10,011 nucleotides of DNA. Source: an uncultured Collinsella sp. (GTDB lineage Bacteria > Actinomycetota > Coriobacteriia > Coriobacteriales > Coriobacteriaceae). The notes under the pieces were generated by a model that saw nothing but the letters and a program-made list of their open reading frames with translations, ran no database searches and was not told the DNA's origin. Location of the stretch: NCBI GenBank assembly GCA_959605475.1, contig CAUHFS010000062.1, positions 1 through 10,011 of the forward strand. The letters run 5' to 3'. The position numbers were made by a program, and so were the translations under genes. Each line of letters opens with the position of its first letter. The first letter of the stretch is position 1. This document shows, in pieces, positions 1-8,701 of the stretch.

Positions 1-362
1 ATCTCATCGATAAACAGAATGGTGCGGCGGTCGTAGGTGTTCAGACGGGTCTTAGCCTCATCGATTACGCGGCGCAGGTCCTTCACAGTGCCCGTCACGG
101 CGCTGACCTCGACAAACTCGCTCTTGGTATGGTTGGCGATAATGTGGGCCAGCGTCGTCTTGCCCGTGCCAGCCGGGCCGTACAGAATCACGCTCGACAG
201 CACGTCATGCTCAATCGCGGCGCGCAGCCACGAGCCCTTACCGACGGCCTTTTGCTGGCCCACATACTCGTCGAGCGAATCGGGGCGCATACGCACCGCA
301 AGCGGCGCATTTTTAAAGGAGCGCTCGCGCGTCGAAGCAGAAAAAAGGTCGTCCATAGCCAT
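1..362 (-). CDS. rarA: RarA/MgsA-type replication-associated recombination AAA+ ATPase (partial, N-terminal part only)
   Basis: This is the first ~120 residues of a AAA+ ATPase; the rest lies beyond the left edge. The translation begins MAMDDLFSASTRERSF, continues with RMRPDSLDEYVGQQKAVG, and has a clear Walker A motif (GPAGTGKTT) and a Walker B motif (ILFIDEI) at the edge. The sequence APLAVRMRP-x-LDEYVGQ before the P-loop is typical of the RarA/MgsA/WRNIP1 clamp-loader-like family, which acts at stalled or damaged replication forks. RuvB and DnaX share the fold but not this N-terminus. The start is uncertain: in-frame ATGs lie at 371, 362 and 356. None has a strong ribosome binding site; a weak GGG sits 6 nt before the ATG at 356. 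An in-frame TGA lies just upstream of 371, so the N-terminus is complete. It follows the dGTPase gene on the same strand after a ~50-nt gap. Confidence 0.9.
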   Translation of the reverse strand, partial: MAMDDLFSASTRERSFKNAPLAVRMRPDSLDEYVGQQKAVGKGSWLRAAIEHDVLSSVILYGPAGTGKTTLAHIIANHTKSEFVEVSAVTGTVKDLRRVIDEAKTRLNTYDRRTILFIDE

Positions 363-395
363 CCCGTGCATTAATCAAAATCGTTGTTAACCAAC

Positions 396-401
396 AGTAT
401 A
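396..401 (-). promoter_or_regulatory. Possible -10 box for rarA
   Basis: The minus strand reads TATACT here, five of six matches to the sigma-A -10 consensus, about 34 nt before the rarA start region and just after the stop of the dGTPase gene. No good -35 hexamer is seen at 16-18 nt spacing; it would fall inside the 3' end of the upstream gene. Readthrough from the upstream gene is an equally good explanation for rarA expression. Confidence 0.3.
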
Positions 402-416
402 CCGAAAGGATACGAA

Positions 417-1664
417 CTACCGTTCGTTAATATAGGTGCGGTGCGGAAACTTTAGACCTGGGAACAATTTGCTCGTCAGCTCGCAGAAATAACCATCCGT
501 CATGCTTGCGATGTAATCGACGACGGCCTGATCCTTGTCGTCCTGCCAGGCATAGGTGCGATCGTAGTAGGAAAGCTGCTGCTCAATGCGCGAAACATGA
601 TGCTTAAAGATGTAAGAGAACTCGTCGCCTTTATTTAGATCCTGCAGGCAACGGTCGTAGAGCTTTTCGAAGGCCTCACGCAACTCTGCCTCGGAATCAC
701 CTTCGATACCGCCCTTGCTATAGATCTTCTCGTAGTTCTCGCGCTTCGCCCGGCGGATCTCCTCAAACAGGTCCTCGCTCATCTCGATACGCGGTTTGCC
801 ATAGCTATGCTCAACGATATCGATGGAAGCGTGCGTGAGAATCCAGCTGTTATAGGCGCCGCCCCGACCATCGTCAAAAGCGTCGGGCGACAGCAGGCCC
901 GCCGCAATGGCGTCCTGACGATCACGACCGACGTAGGCGAGGATATCCGAGATACGCACCACACAGCCCTCGAGGGTCATGGGGCGCAGGTGCTCGATCG
1001 CGCCATAGCCCGTGGCAATGCAGTCCTCGACGGTACGGTCGAACTGGTCAAACGACGCCATGTCCGAAAGTTCAAAGACACGCTGCTCGTACTCGCCGTT
1101 ATGGCACAGCACGCCGTCGAGCGTCTGGAGCGACACGTTGCGGCCGTACAGCGCGTCGAGCACGCGGACGGACTGCACGTTATGGAAAAAATAACGACCC
1201 GTACGCTCGTGATAGATATCGTTGAGGAAACGCTCGCCGGCATGGCCAAAGGGCGTATGGCCCAAATCGTGGCCCAGACCAATCGCCTCGATCAAATCGC
1301 AGTTGAGGCCCAGGGCACGGCCGATATCGCGGGCAATGCGCGAGACGAGCTGCACATGAAGGCCGCGCCGCGACAGGTCGTCGTTGCTGCGAAAGCTAAA
1401 GACCTGCGTTTTGCCTGCATAACGCGTGTACGCAGGAAGATGAAGAATCTTTTCGGTATCGCGCATAAACGCCGGACGCATAAGCGTGCCTTTGTCGGCA
1501 GCGCGATCTATACGACGAATGACCTGGTCGTCGCAGCATCGATAAGGATTAACGACACCCGAGGCGCGGTCGGCGGCGATACGCTCGACCAGCTCGGGCG
1601 ACAACGCCGCGGGAATGCGGTCCATGCGCGCCTTAATGACGGCCGTTTCTTGATTAGTTGCCAT
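417..1664 (-). CDS. dGTPase-like HD-domain deoxynucleoside triphosphate triphosphohydrolase
   Basis: A 415-residue protein of the dGTPase family, which hydrolyses dNTPs to deoxynucleosides and tripolyphosphate and tunes dNTP pools. The family signature KTQVF is at 85-89. The HD-domain metal ligands can be read as H103 (in RGLHVQLVSRIAR), H132-D133 (in GLGHDLGHTPFGHAGERFL) and D240 (in VRISDILAYVGRD). CHNGEY (187-192) corresponds to a conserved helix of the family. The start is set at the ATG at 1664 because AAGGAG lies 6 nt upstream; the same frame stays open to an ATG at 1691, but that would overlap the preceding gene and has no comparable site. The gene begins 10 nt after the prepilin peptidase stop, so the two are probably co-transcribed. 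Odd point: the usual R-T/L-x-H before the first metal histidine is RRGLH here. Substrate preference (dGTP or other dNTPs) cannot be told from sequence. Length is usual for the shorter bacterial members. Confidence 0.9.
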   Translation of the reverse strand: MATNQETAVIKARMDRIPAALSPELVERIAADRASGVVNPYRCCDDQVIRRIDRAADKGTLMRPAFMRDTEKILHLPAYTRYAGKTQVFSFRSNDDLSRRGLHVQLVSRIARDIGRALGLNCDLIEAIGLGHDLGHTPFGHAGERFLNDIYHERTGRYFFHNVQSVRVLDALYGRNVSLQTLDGVLCHNGEYEQRVFELSDMASFDQFDRTVEDCIATGYGAIEHLRPMTLEGCVVRISDILAYVGRDRQDAIAAGLLSPDAFDDGRGGAYNSWILTHASIDIVEHSYGKPRIEMSEDLFEEIRRAKRENYEKIYSKGGIEGDSEAELREAFEKLYDRCLQDLNKGDEFSYIFKHHVSRIEQQLSYYDRTYAWQDDKDQAVVDYIASMTDGYFCELTSKLFPGLKFPHRTYINER

Positions 1665-1674
1665 GGCATGCTCC

Positions 1675-2118
1675 TTAAAAAGGATGCGCAATCGGTTGCA
1701 ATGTCCAGCCCACGACCTCGATTATGACAAATATCGGCACCAAAAACGGAAGCAATGGCAGGGAGCGCGATTTTGTGAAGAGGCAGGAGAGGGCCAGGAC
1801 CAGGAGCGCAACGGCAAATGCCACGATGCCGCCCAGAGGGTCGAGCGTGCAAAGCGCGAAAAGTGCCTTGGCATCCCCCATGCCGATGCCGGGGGCCTGG
1901 CGGAAACGCCGCCAGAGGGACTCAGTCAGAACGAGAGCAAGATACACGATGACGGCAAGACCTGCGTGGTCAAGCGTTGTGTTCAAACCGAGGTCGAGCC
2001 AAACGCCCGCAAACGCCGCCACGGCGCACGCGCCAGCAAGCTCATTGGGAAACCGCCGTTCACGGACGTCAATCACCGCACCGGCAAAGGCGCAGATCCA
2101 AAAGGGAATATAGACCAT
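1675..2118 (-). CDS. A24 family prepilin peptidase (short, peptidase-only form)
   Basis: A 147-residue, strongly hydrophobic membrane protein. It carries both aspartates of the A24 (TadV/CpaA/PilD-type) aspartic peptidases: D17 in the sequence AVIDVRERRFPN and D82 in GIGMGDAKAL, the GxGD motif. These enzymes cut the leader of type IV prepilins or Tad/Flp prepilins on the cytoplasmic face of the membrane. It lacks the N-terminal methyltransferase domain and zinc cysteines of full-length PilD, as short CpaA-like forms do. About five membrane segments can be seen (residues 2-16, 27-45, 51-66, 97-114, 122-140). The start is the ATG at 2118, preceded by GGGAGG at 6-nt spacing; an ATG further upstream at 2151 would start inside the preceding hairpin. 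No pilin or secretion ATPase gene lies in the window, so its substrate is unknown. It sits between a glycosyltransferase and a dGTPase with no room for a separate promoter after the hairpin. Confidence 0.88.
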   Translation of the reverse strand: MVYIPFWICAFAGAVIDVRERRFPNELAGACAVAAFAGVWLDLGLNTTLDHAGLAVIVYLALVLTESLWRRFRQAPGIGMGDAKALFALCTLDPLGGIVAFAVALLVLALSCLFTKSRSLPLLPFLVPIFVIIEVVGWTLQPIAHPF

Positions 2119-2150
2119 TGAACACCTCCCGGGGCAGTCTCTCAAAAGCA

Positions 2151-2191
2151 AAAACCACCACAGAGGTGCCTGTCCCCTTCGTGGTGGTTTT
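2151..2191 (-). terminator. Hairpin terminator/attenuator after the GT2 gene; copy 1 of a dispersed repeat
   Basis: A perfect 11-bp inverted repeat (AAAACCACCAC / GTGGTGGTTTT) encloses a 19-nt loop. On the minus strand the stem ends in GGTTTTTGCTTTT, which suits an intrinsic terminator for the glycosyltransferase. The minus-strand loop contains AAGGGGACAGGCACCT, identical to the core of the hairpin at 9794-9837. A second CCACCACC (2192-2199), directly after the stop codon, offers an alternative left arm. The prepilin peptidase start codon is 32 nt further on. Confidence 0.8.
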
Positions 2192-2199
2192 GGTGGTGG

Positions 2200-3495
2200 T
2201 TATTTAGCGCCCTGCATGACCTCGTCGAGGGTAACGTTAACGGCGTGCTGCGTGGGCACCCAGTCGACCTTCAGGAACAGCGCGGCAACCGTGATGGGGA
2301 TATAGCTGAACATAAAGATCGGGAAGGTAAACAGGTTGGTCACCAGGCGCCACTTTTGAGCGCAATGAATGTGCTTGTACTCAAAGATGGTCGTGAGCAG
2401 CGCCAGGATAAAGAAGGTCTGGTACATCATCACGAACGTCATGATAAGCGAGGCGGCACAAGCCTGCATCTCGACCTCGGTAGCCAAGAAACCATGCGAA
2501 AGGCCACCCACGATCAGGAACGTCGCATTGGCGAGCATAGAGATCAGGGACAGCAGCATGCCCGGAGCGATGGTCATAAACATGTCATATGCGGCAAAGC
2601 GATGATAGCGGAACGTCGACTTGACCAGATGCTTGCCGTAGGTAAAAAAGACCTGGTAGAAGCCCTTGGTCCAGCGCATGCGCTGTTTCCAGGACGCCTT
2701 AAACGTCACCGGCTGCTCGTCAAAGAACTCCGCCGGCGCATAACCGATGCGGATGCCGTGAATGGCGCAGAACGTGGTGAACTGGATGTCCTCGGTCAGT
2801 GTATGGAACTGCCAGCCGTGCATGCCCTCGATAACACTGGCGGAGATAAGGTAGCCCGAGCCCGAGACGGCGCAGGACGTCTTGCAGATGTTGCGCGCGT
2901 TGTTGAGGAAGCGGGCCTCACGCAAATACCAGGTGGCGTTGGCAGAGGAAATCCACGAACTGCCGAAGTTCTTGGAGTTACGGTAGCTCGTGACCACATG
3001 AAAGCCCTGGTCAAAGGCATCATTCATCTTGGAGACGTAATCGCGGGAGATAACATTGTCGGCATCGAAGATAAAGTAGCCCTCAAACGTGTCGGGATAC
3101 TCGTTGAGAATGCGATCGAAACCAAAGTCCATGACCCAGCTCTTGCCCTTGCGGGCCAGGTCATTGCGCTCGTAAACAATGGCACCGGCCTCGCGCGCGA
3201 GCTGCGCCGTGTTGTCGGTGCAAGCATCGGCGACCACGAAGACCTCGATGAGCTCGGACGGATAGTCCTGATCCTTGATAGAGCGTACGAGATTGGCGAT
3301 CACGGCCTCCTCGTTATGCGCCGCAATGAAGAAGGCATAGCGGTGGAGTTTTTTGGCCTTGGGAGGCGCGACCTCGCCACGAAGAGCGCCAATGACAAAG
3401 AAGACCACCTGGTACAGAAAGCAGACCGTGAGCAGCGTAACCACAATCTGGTTGAAGATCACGATGGGTGTGTTGGTTTGTAAAAAGGCGAGCAT
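2200..3495 (-). CDS. Membrane-embedded processive family 2 glycosyltransferase
   Basis: A 431-residue GT2 protein of the cellulose/chitin/hyaluronan/poly-N-acetylglucosamine synthase type, which uses a nucleotide sugar in the cytosol and passes the chain across the membrane. Order of parts: a membrane helix (about 12-38); a GT-A domain with AAHNEE (58-63), ADACTDNT (89-96), the metal-binding DAD (144-146), TED (234-236) with the presumed catalytic aspartate, and QRMRW (271-275), the Q-x-x-R-W motif of processive enzymes; then three or more membrane helices (about 303-330, 346-372, 388-411). Length fits PgaC-like synthases. The ATG at 3495 has GGGAG 5 nt upstream. There is no PilZ domain. The product polymer cannot be told from sequence, and no partner export or modification gene is present here. 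The gene follows the pseudouridine synthase after an 82-nt gap, with a weak possible promoter, and ends in the hairpin at 2151-2191. Confidence 0.9.
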   Translation of the reverse strand: MLAFLQTNTPIVIFNQIVVTLLTVCFLYQVVFFVIGALRGEVAPPKAKKLHRYAFFIAAHNEEAVIANLVRSIKDQDYPSELIEVFVVADACTDNTAQLAREAGAIVYERNDLARKGKSWVMDFGFDRILNEYPDTFEGYFIFDADNVISRDYVSKMNDAFDQGFHVVTSYRNSKNFGSSWISSANATWYLREARFLNNARNICKTSCAVSGSGYLISASVIEGMHGWQFHTLTEDIQFTTFCAIHGIRIGYAPAEFFDEQPVTFKASWKQRMRWTKGFYQVFFTYGKHLVKSTFRYHRFAAYDMFMTIAPGMLLSLISMLANATFLIVGGLSHGFLATEVEMQACAASLIMTFVMMYQTFFILALLTTIFEYKHIHCAQKWRLVTNLFTFPIFMFSYIPITVAALFLKVDWVPTQHAVNVTLDEVMQGAK

Positions 3496-3532
3496 GCAGG
3501 CTCCCGAGAACGCGTTACGTAAACAACCGTAT

Positions 3533-3559
3533 ATCTTACCGTAGGCTAACCGAGTTCAA
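3533..3559 (-). promoter_or_regulatory. Possible promoter for the GT2 gene
   Basis: The 82-nt gap before the glycosyltransferase has TTGAAC (3554-3559) and TAAGAT (3533-3538) on the minus strand, separated by 15 nt. This is a plausible sigma-A pair, but the spacer is short and the -10 matches only four of six. No terminator hairpin separates the preceding rluD-type gene, so readthrough is also possible. Confidence 0.3.
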
Positions 3560-3577
3560 GAAACCACCTAATACTGG

Positions 3578-4591
3578 TTAGGCCTCGAGCAGACCGAGCT
3601 GCGGAACGATTTCGTCGCCGGCGGCAGTGCGGCCGAGCGAGCGCGGGGCTAGGTCATCCAGAACGGCGGCGAGATCCCACGGCAGCTCATCGCGGCACTC
3701 AATGTGCTCCCCCGTCACGGGATGATCGAACGCCACACGCCAGGAATGGAGGAATTGCCTGGTCAAACCCTGGTCGGCACGCGCATCGCACTTACCGTAG
3801 AGCGGATCGCCCACGCAGGCGTGGTTGATATGGCGCATGTGCACGCGAATCTGATGCGTGCGACCCGTAAACAGGTGGCACTCGACGAGCGTATAGCCAT
3901 CGTCAAAACGCGTGGAATCGAAGCGCTCGAGGACCCTAAAGGTCGTAATGGCCTGGCGCGCGAAAGGATCGTCCGAAACCGCCATCTTGACACGGTCGCG
4001 CGTAGAACGGGCAATGCCAGTGTTAATGGTGCCCTCGTCCATGGCAATGTGGCCGTGGACGAGCGTAATGTAGCGGCGGTCGAGCGTGCGCGTGCGGATG
4101 AGATTCTGGAGCGCGCGCTGGGTGTCGTCGTCTTTTGCCGCGAGCATAAGGCCCGAGGTGTCACGATCCAGGCGATGCACGATGCCGGGGCGGTCCTCGC
4201 CCTGCACGGTGCCCAGATGGTCAATGCCACAGTGATAGACCAAGGCGTTCGCAAGGGTGCCGCTCTCGTGGCCATGGGCGGGATGGCACACCAGACCGCG
4301 CTGCTTGGAGAGCACGATGAGGTAGTCGTCCTCGTAGCGGATATCGAGGGGAATGGCCTCGGGAATCACATCGGTGGGATCGTGCGGCTCGGGCAAATCG
4401 ACCGAAATACGGTCGCCGGAACGCACGGCATACTTTTTTGACAGGCATGTCTCGCCGTTGACGGCAACGGCACCGCCCTCGATCAGATGCGCGCAGGCAG
4501 AGCGCGTAGGGCAGCCGTCATTAGCGCCCAGATAGGCGTCAAGACGCTGACCAGCGGCATCGTCGGCAACAAGGATATGGATGTCGGCCAT
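3578..4591 (-). CDS. RluA/RluD-family RNA pseudouridine synthase
   Basis: A 337-residue enzyme that isomerises uridine to pseudouridine in RNA; the RluD type acts on 23S rRNA, but the exact target cannot be told from sequence. Residues about 14-66 form an S4-type RNA-binding domain (RLDAYLG ... LIEGGAVAVNGE). The catalytic domain has the family motif HRLDRDTSG (139-147), where D142 is the nucleophile, then GRTHQIRVHM (243-252) and GDPLYG (261-266). Length is close to the RluD family norm. The start ATG overlaps the lspA stop by one base (TAATG), so translation is probably coupled to lspA. lspA followed by an rluD-type gene is a common order in Gram-positive bacteria and supports the call. A short tail after about 315 has no recognised motif. 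Confidence 0.92.
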   Translation of the reverse strand: MADIHILVADDAAGQRLDAYLGANDGCPTRSACAHLIEGGAVAVNGETCLSKKYAVRSGDRISVDLPEPHDPTDVIPEAIPLDIRYEDDYLIVLSKQRGLVCHPAHGHESGTLANALVYHCGIDHLGTVQGEDRPGIVHRLDRDTSGLMLAAKDDDTQRALQNLIRTRTLDRRYITLVHGHIAMDEGTINTGIARSTRDRVKMAVSDDPFARQAITTFRVLERFDSTRFDDGYTLVECHLFTGRTHQIRVHMRHINHACVGDPLYGKCDARADQGLTRQFLHSWRVAFDHPVTGEHIECRDELPWDLAAVLDDLAPRSLGRTAAGDEIVPQLGLLEA

Positions 4592-5190
4592 TAGCTCTCG
4601 CTCCTTTCGCGAATCTTGCGGGCACGCTCCCCACGCTGCTGGGCCTTGCGCTTAGCGCGGGCCTCGTCACGGGCGTTGAGCTCGGCGGTCGCGTCGACCT
4701 CACGGGCCGCAGGACTCAAGAACATGTAGCCGATGAGGGCAAGCACCACACCGACCGTAATGCCGACATCGGCCAAATTGAAGACGGGGAAGTCGATGAA
4801 GGTGGTGGCAATAAAATCGGTCACAAAGCCAAAAGCCAGACGGTCGATCGCATTGCCAATGGCGCCGCCCACGACCATAGCCATGCCCACAACCTCAAAG
4901 CGAGCAAGCTGGGGTGCGCGAAGCAAGTACAGCGCGATCGCAACGATAACGACAAACGCCAGCACGGCAAATGCGAGGCCATGTCCCTCGCCCATGCTAA
5001 AGGCAGCACCGATGTTACGCACGAAAAGGAAGTCGATCACACCGGGGATAACAGTCACATGCAGAGCATCGCCAACGGCACGAACCGCAAGCTTGGTCAG
5101 CTGGTCAACAAGCAGCACGGCCAACGCCACGCTACCAGCAACACCCAACCGCCAACGCAAAGGCGGCGTCATATCCGCAGAACGACCCAA
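4591..5190 (-). CDS. lspA: Lipoprotein signal peptidase (signal peptidase II), TTG start
   Basis: An integral membrane aspartic peptidase that removes the signal peptide from diacylglyceryl-prolipoproteins. Conserved regions are present: VDQLTK (28-33), RNIGAAFS (58-65), GGAIGNAIDR (108-117) with catalytic D116, and FNLADVGI (137-144) with catalytic D141. Four membrane helices are visible (about 16-37, 70-90, 98-115, 137-158). After the last helix there is a 40-residue, highly charged tail rich in K, R and E, longer than in the typical ~160-residue enzyme. I chose the TTG at 5190 because GGGGA lies 5 nt upstream; the first in-frame ATG is at 5172 and has no clear ribosome site. Both choices leave all motifs intact. 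The gene overlaps the pseudouridine synthase by one base. It is separated from ileS by a terminator, so it is probably outside T-box control. Confidence 0.93.
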   Translation of the reverse strand: MGRSADMTPPLRWRLGVAGSVALAVLLVDQLTKLAVRAVGDALHVTVIPGVIDFLFVRNIGAAFSMGEGHGLAFAVLAFVVIVAIALYLLRAPQLARFEVVGMAMVVGGAIGNAIDRLAFGFVTDFIATTFIDFPVFNLADVGITVGVVLALIGYMFLSPAAREVDATAELNARDEARAKRKAQQRGERARKIRERSES

Positions 5191-5242
5191 ATCAATCCCC
5201 TACCCTCAAAAACATCGAATTACGTTTAACGCAATTAACCAT

Positions 5243-5248
5243 CTTATA
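5243..5248 (-). promoter_or_regulatory. Possible -10 box for lspA-rluD
   Basis: The minus strand reads AATATAAGAT here; TATAAG matches the -10 consensus at five of six positions. It lies about 53 nt before the lspA start and downstream of the ileS terminator, where a promoter is expected. The -35 region at 17-18 nt is poor, so the call is tentative. Confidence 0.35.
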
Positions 5249-5303
5249 TTGCCACACGCAGAACGCACGACATATCCACCAACGCAAGCTAAATAACCAG
5301 CTA

Positions 5304-5342
5304 AAAACGAAAGCGGCATTCCAAAAAACAGAATGCCGCTTT
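5304..5342 (-). terminator. Intrinsic terminator of ileS
   Basis: A perfect 12-bp inverted repeat (AAAGCGGCATTC at 5310-5321 with GAATGCCGCTTT at 5331-5342) has a 9-nt A-rich loop. On the minus strand it is followed by CGTTTTTAG, and it lies 71 nt after the ileS stop. The remaining gap between ileS and the hairpin also has a weaker interrupted hairpin (5351-5383) of unclear meaning. The plus strand also has a short T-run, but no plus-strand gene ends here. Confidence 0.85.
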
Positions 5343-5412
5343 TATTCAGAGGAGCAAATGGGCCGAAGGCGCCCAAATTCTCCCTATAACTAAAATGCCG
5401 AGTTACCGTGCC

Positions 5413-8214
<2,802 letters not shown>

Positions 8215-8257
8215 GGTACCCCTTTCATGTCGTGGGCGCGCACGCCCGTTGGGCACC

Positions 8258-8295
8258 AAAAAAAGCGCCCGTCCCTGCAAGCTGGGACGAAGCGC
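8258..8295 (-). terminator. Regulated intrinsic terminator of the ileS T-box
   Basis: On the minus strand, GCGCTTCGTCCC pairs with GGGACGGGCGC (a 6-bp and a 4-bp stem around a small internal loop, 8-nt apical loop) and is followed by seven T residues (8258-8264). Bases 8284-8292 are shared with the 3' arm of the competing antiterminator, so the two folds exclude each other. It lies 43 nt before the ileS start codon. Confidence 0.9.
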
Positions 8296-8556
8296 CACAA
8301 AACGGGCCGTGTGCCCGCAAAAGCTCTTCGCTTAACCACCCAGCTTAGATGCCCTCACCCGCATTACAGCGCGCTCGCATCCGTTACTCGGCTGGCCTGT
8401 ATCGACGACCATCTCGGCGATGTCTACTAAGACGTGCCTGTACGGCGCGTCCGTTGGGACCGCAGCTCCGGGGTGATTTTCATCGGTCGCATGCACGGGT
8501 TCTCAGCGCTCCCCGTTCTCTGTAGCACACGGACGGCCGACTACTCGTCCCCATCA
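8258..8556 (-). promoter_or_regulatory. Isoleucine-specific T-box riboswitch in the ileS leader
   Basis: The ~300-nt leader senses uncharged tRNA-Ile and switches between termination and readthrough into ileS. Stem I starts with GGGG (8549-8552), pairs with CCCC (8470-8473), and has AGTA opposite GAAAATCA, the specifier loop. The specifier codon AUC is at 8475-8477, followed by A, matching isoleucine. The distal part contains AGAGAACGGGG and GCTGAGAACCC, which resemble the conserved AG-bulge/terminal-loop sequences that dock on the tRNA elbow. A region with AGTAGACATCGCCGAGA is a likely stem II. The antiterminator is formed by GCTGGG (8339-8344) with CCCAGC (8281-8286) and by CGAAG (8326-8330) with CTTCG (8288-8292), flanking the bulge UGGUUAA (8332-8338). 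UGGU in this bulge complements ACCA, the tRNA 3' end with discriminator A. The specifier and bulge were read directly; stem II and III pairings are approximate. Confidence 0.92.
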
Positions 8557-8559
8557 ACG

Positions 8560-8587
8560 CTTATGCGCTGTATGGTAGCACGGTCAA
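8560..8587 (-). promoter_or_regulatory. Promoter of the ileS T-box transcript
   Basis: The minus strand has TTGACC (8582-8587, five of six -35 matches) and CATAAG (8560-8565, four of six -10 matches) with a 16-nt spacer. Transcription would start near 8554, exactly at the 5' base of T-box stem I, which strongly supports the placement. Confidence 0.7.
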
Positions 8588-8701
8588 CGCCGGCGAAAAA
8601 CCCTCAACATCGGTTTCATACTTTAGTAATTTCTCGCGGTCGCAAGCACTCACTTGGAGCAGAATACCTGAAAGCACTTTATCTAACGAAAGAAGGCTGC
8701 T
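8588..8701. other. Divergent intergenic segment between the ileS promoter and the dehydrogenase gene
   Basis: This segment should contain the plus-strand promoter of the dehydrogenase. The best candidate is TTGGAG (8654-8659) with TTTATC (8678-8683) at 18-nt spacing, but the match is weak. AGTAAT (8625-8630) is an alternative -10 without a good -35. I see no operator-like palindrome, small gene or RNA gene. The ribosome site AGAAGG (8691-8696) precedes the dehydrogenase ATG by 5 nt. Confidence 0.4.

Noticed and set aside
412..427. Perfect 6-bp palindromic hairpin (ACGAAC/GTTCGT) over the dGTPase stop codon
   Set aside because: The stem is short and no T-run follows on either strand, so it is not a credible terminator.
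1665..1691. Longer start of the dGTPase gene at 1691
   Set aside because: It would overlap the prepilin peptidase gene, and AAGGAG is placed correctly for the ATG at 1664.
807..1727. 306-codon plus-strand frame opposite the dGTPase gene
   Set aside because: Antisense shadow; the minus-strand gene has a full HD domain.
2245..3483. 412-codon plus-strand frame opposite the glycosyltransferase
   Set aside because: Antisense shadow with no recognisable motif; the minus-strand frame has DAD, TED and QRMRW.
3704..4441. 245-codon plus-strand frame opposite the rluD-type gene
   Set aside because: Antisense shadow without family motifs; the minus frame has HRLDRDTSG and the S4 domain.
5351..5383. 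Interrupted hairpin between the ileS stop and its terminator
   Set aside because: Stems of 4-5 bp with internal loops, no T-run and no known motif; chance is likely in GC-rich DNA.
8215..8298. N-terminal extension of ileS to an ATG at 8298
   Set aside because: The added codons would be encoded by the T-box terminator, and the GTG at 8214 has a good ribosome site and gives the family-typical N-terminus.
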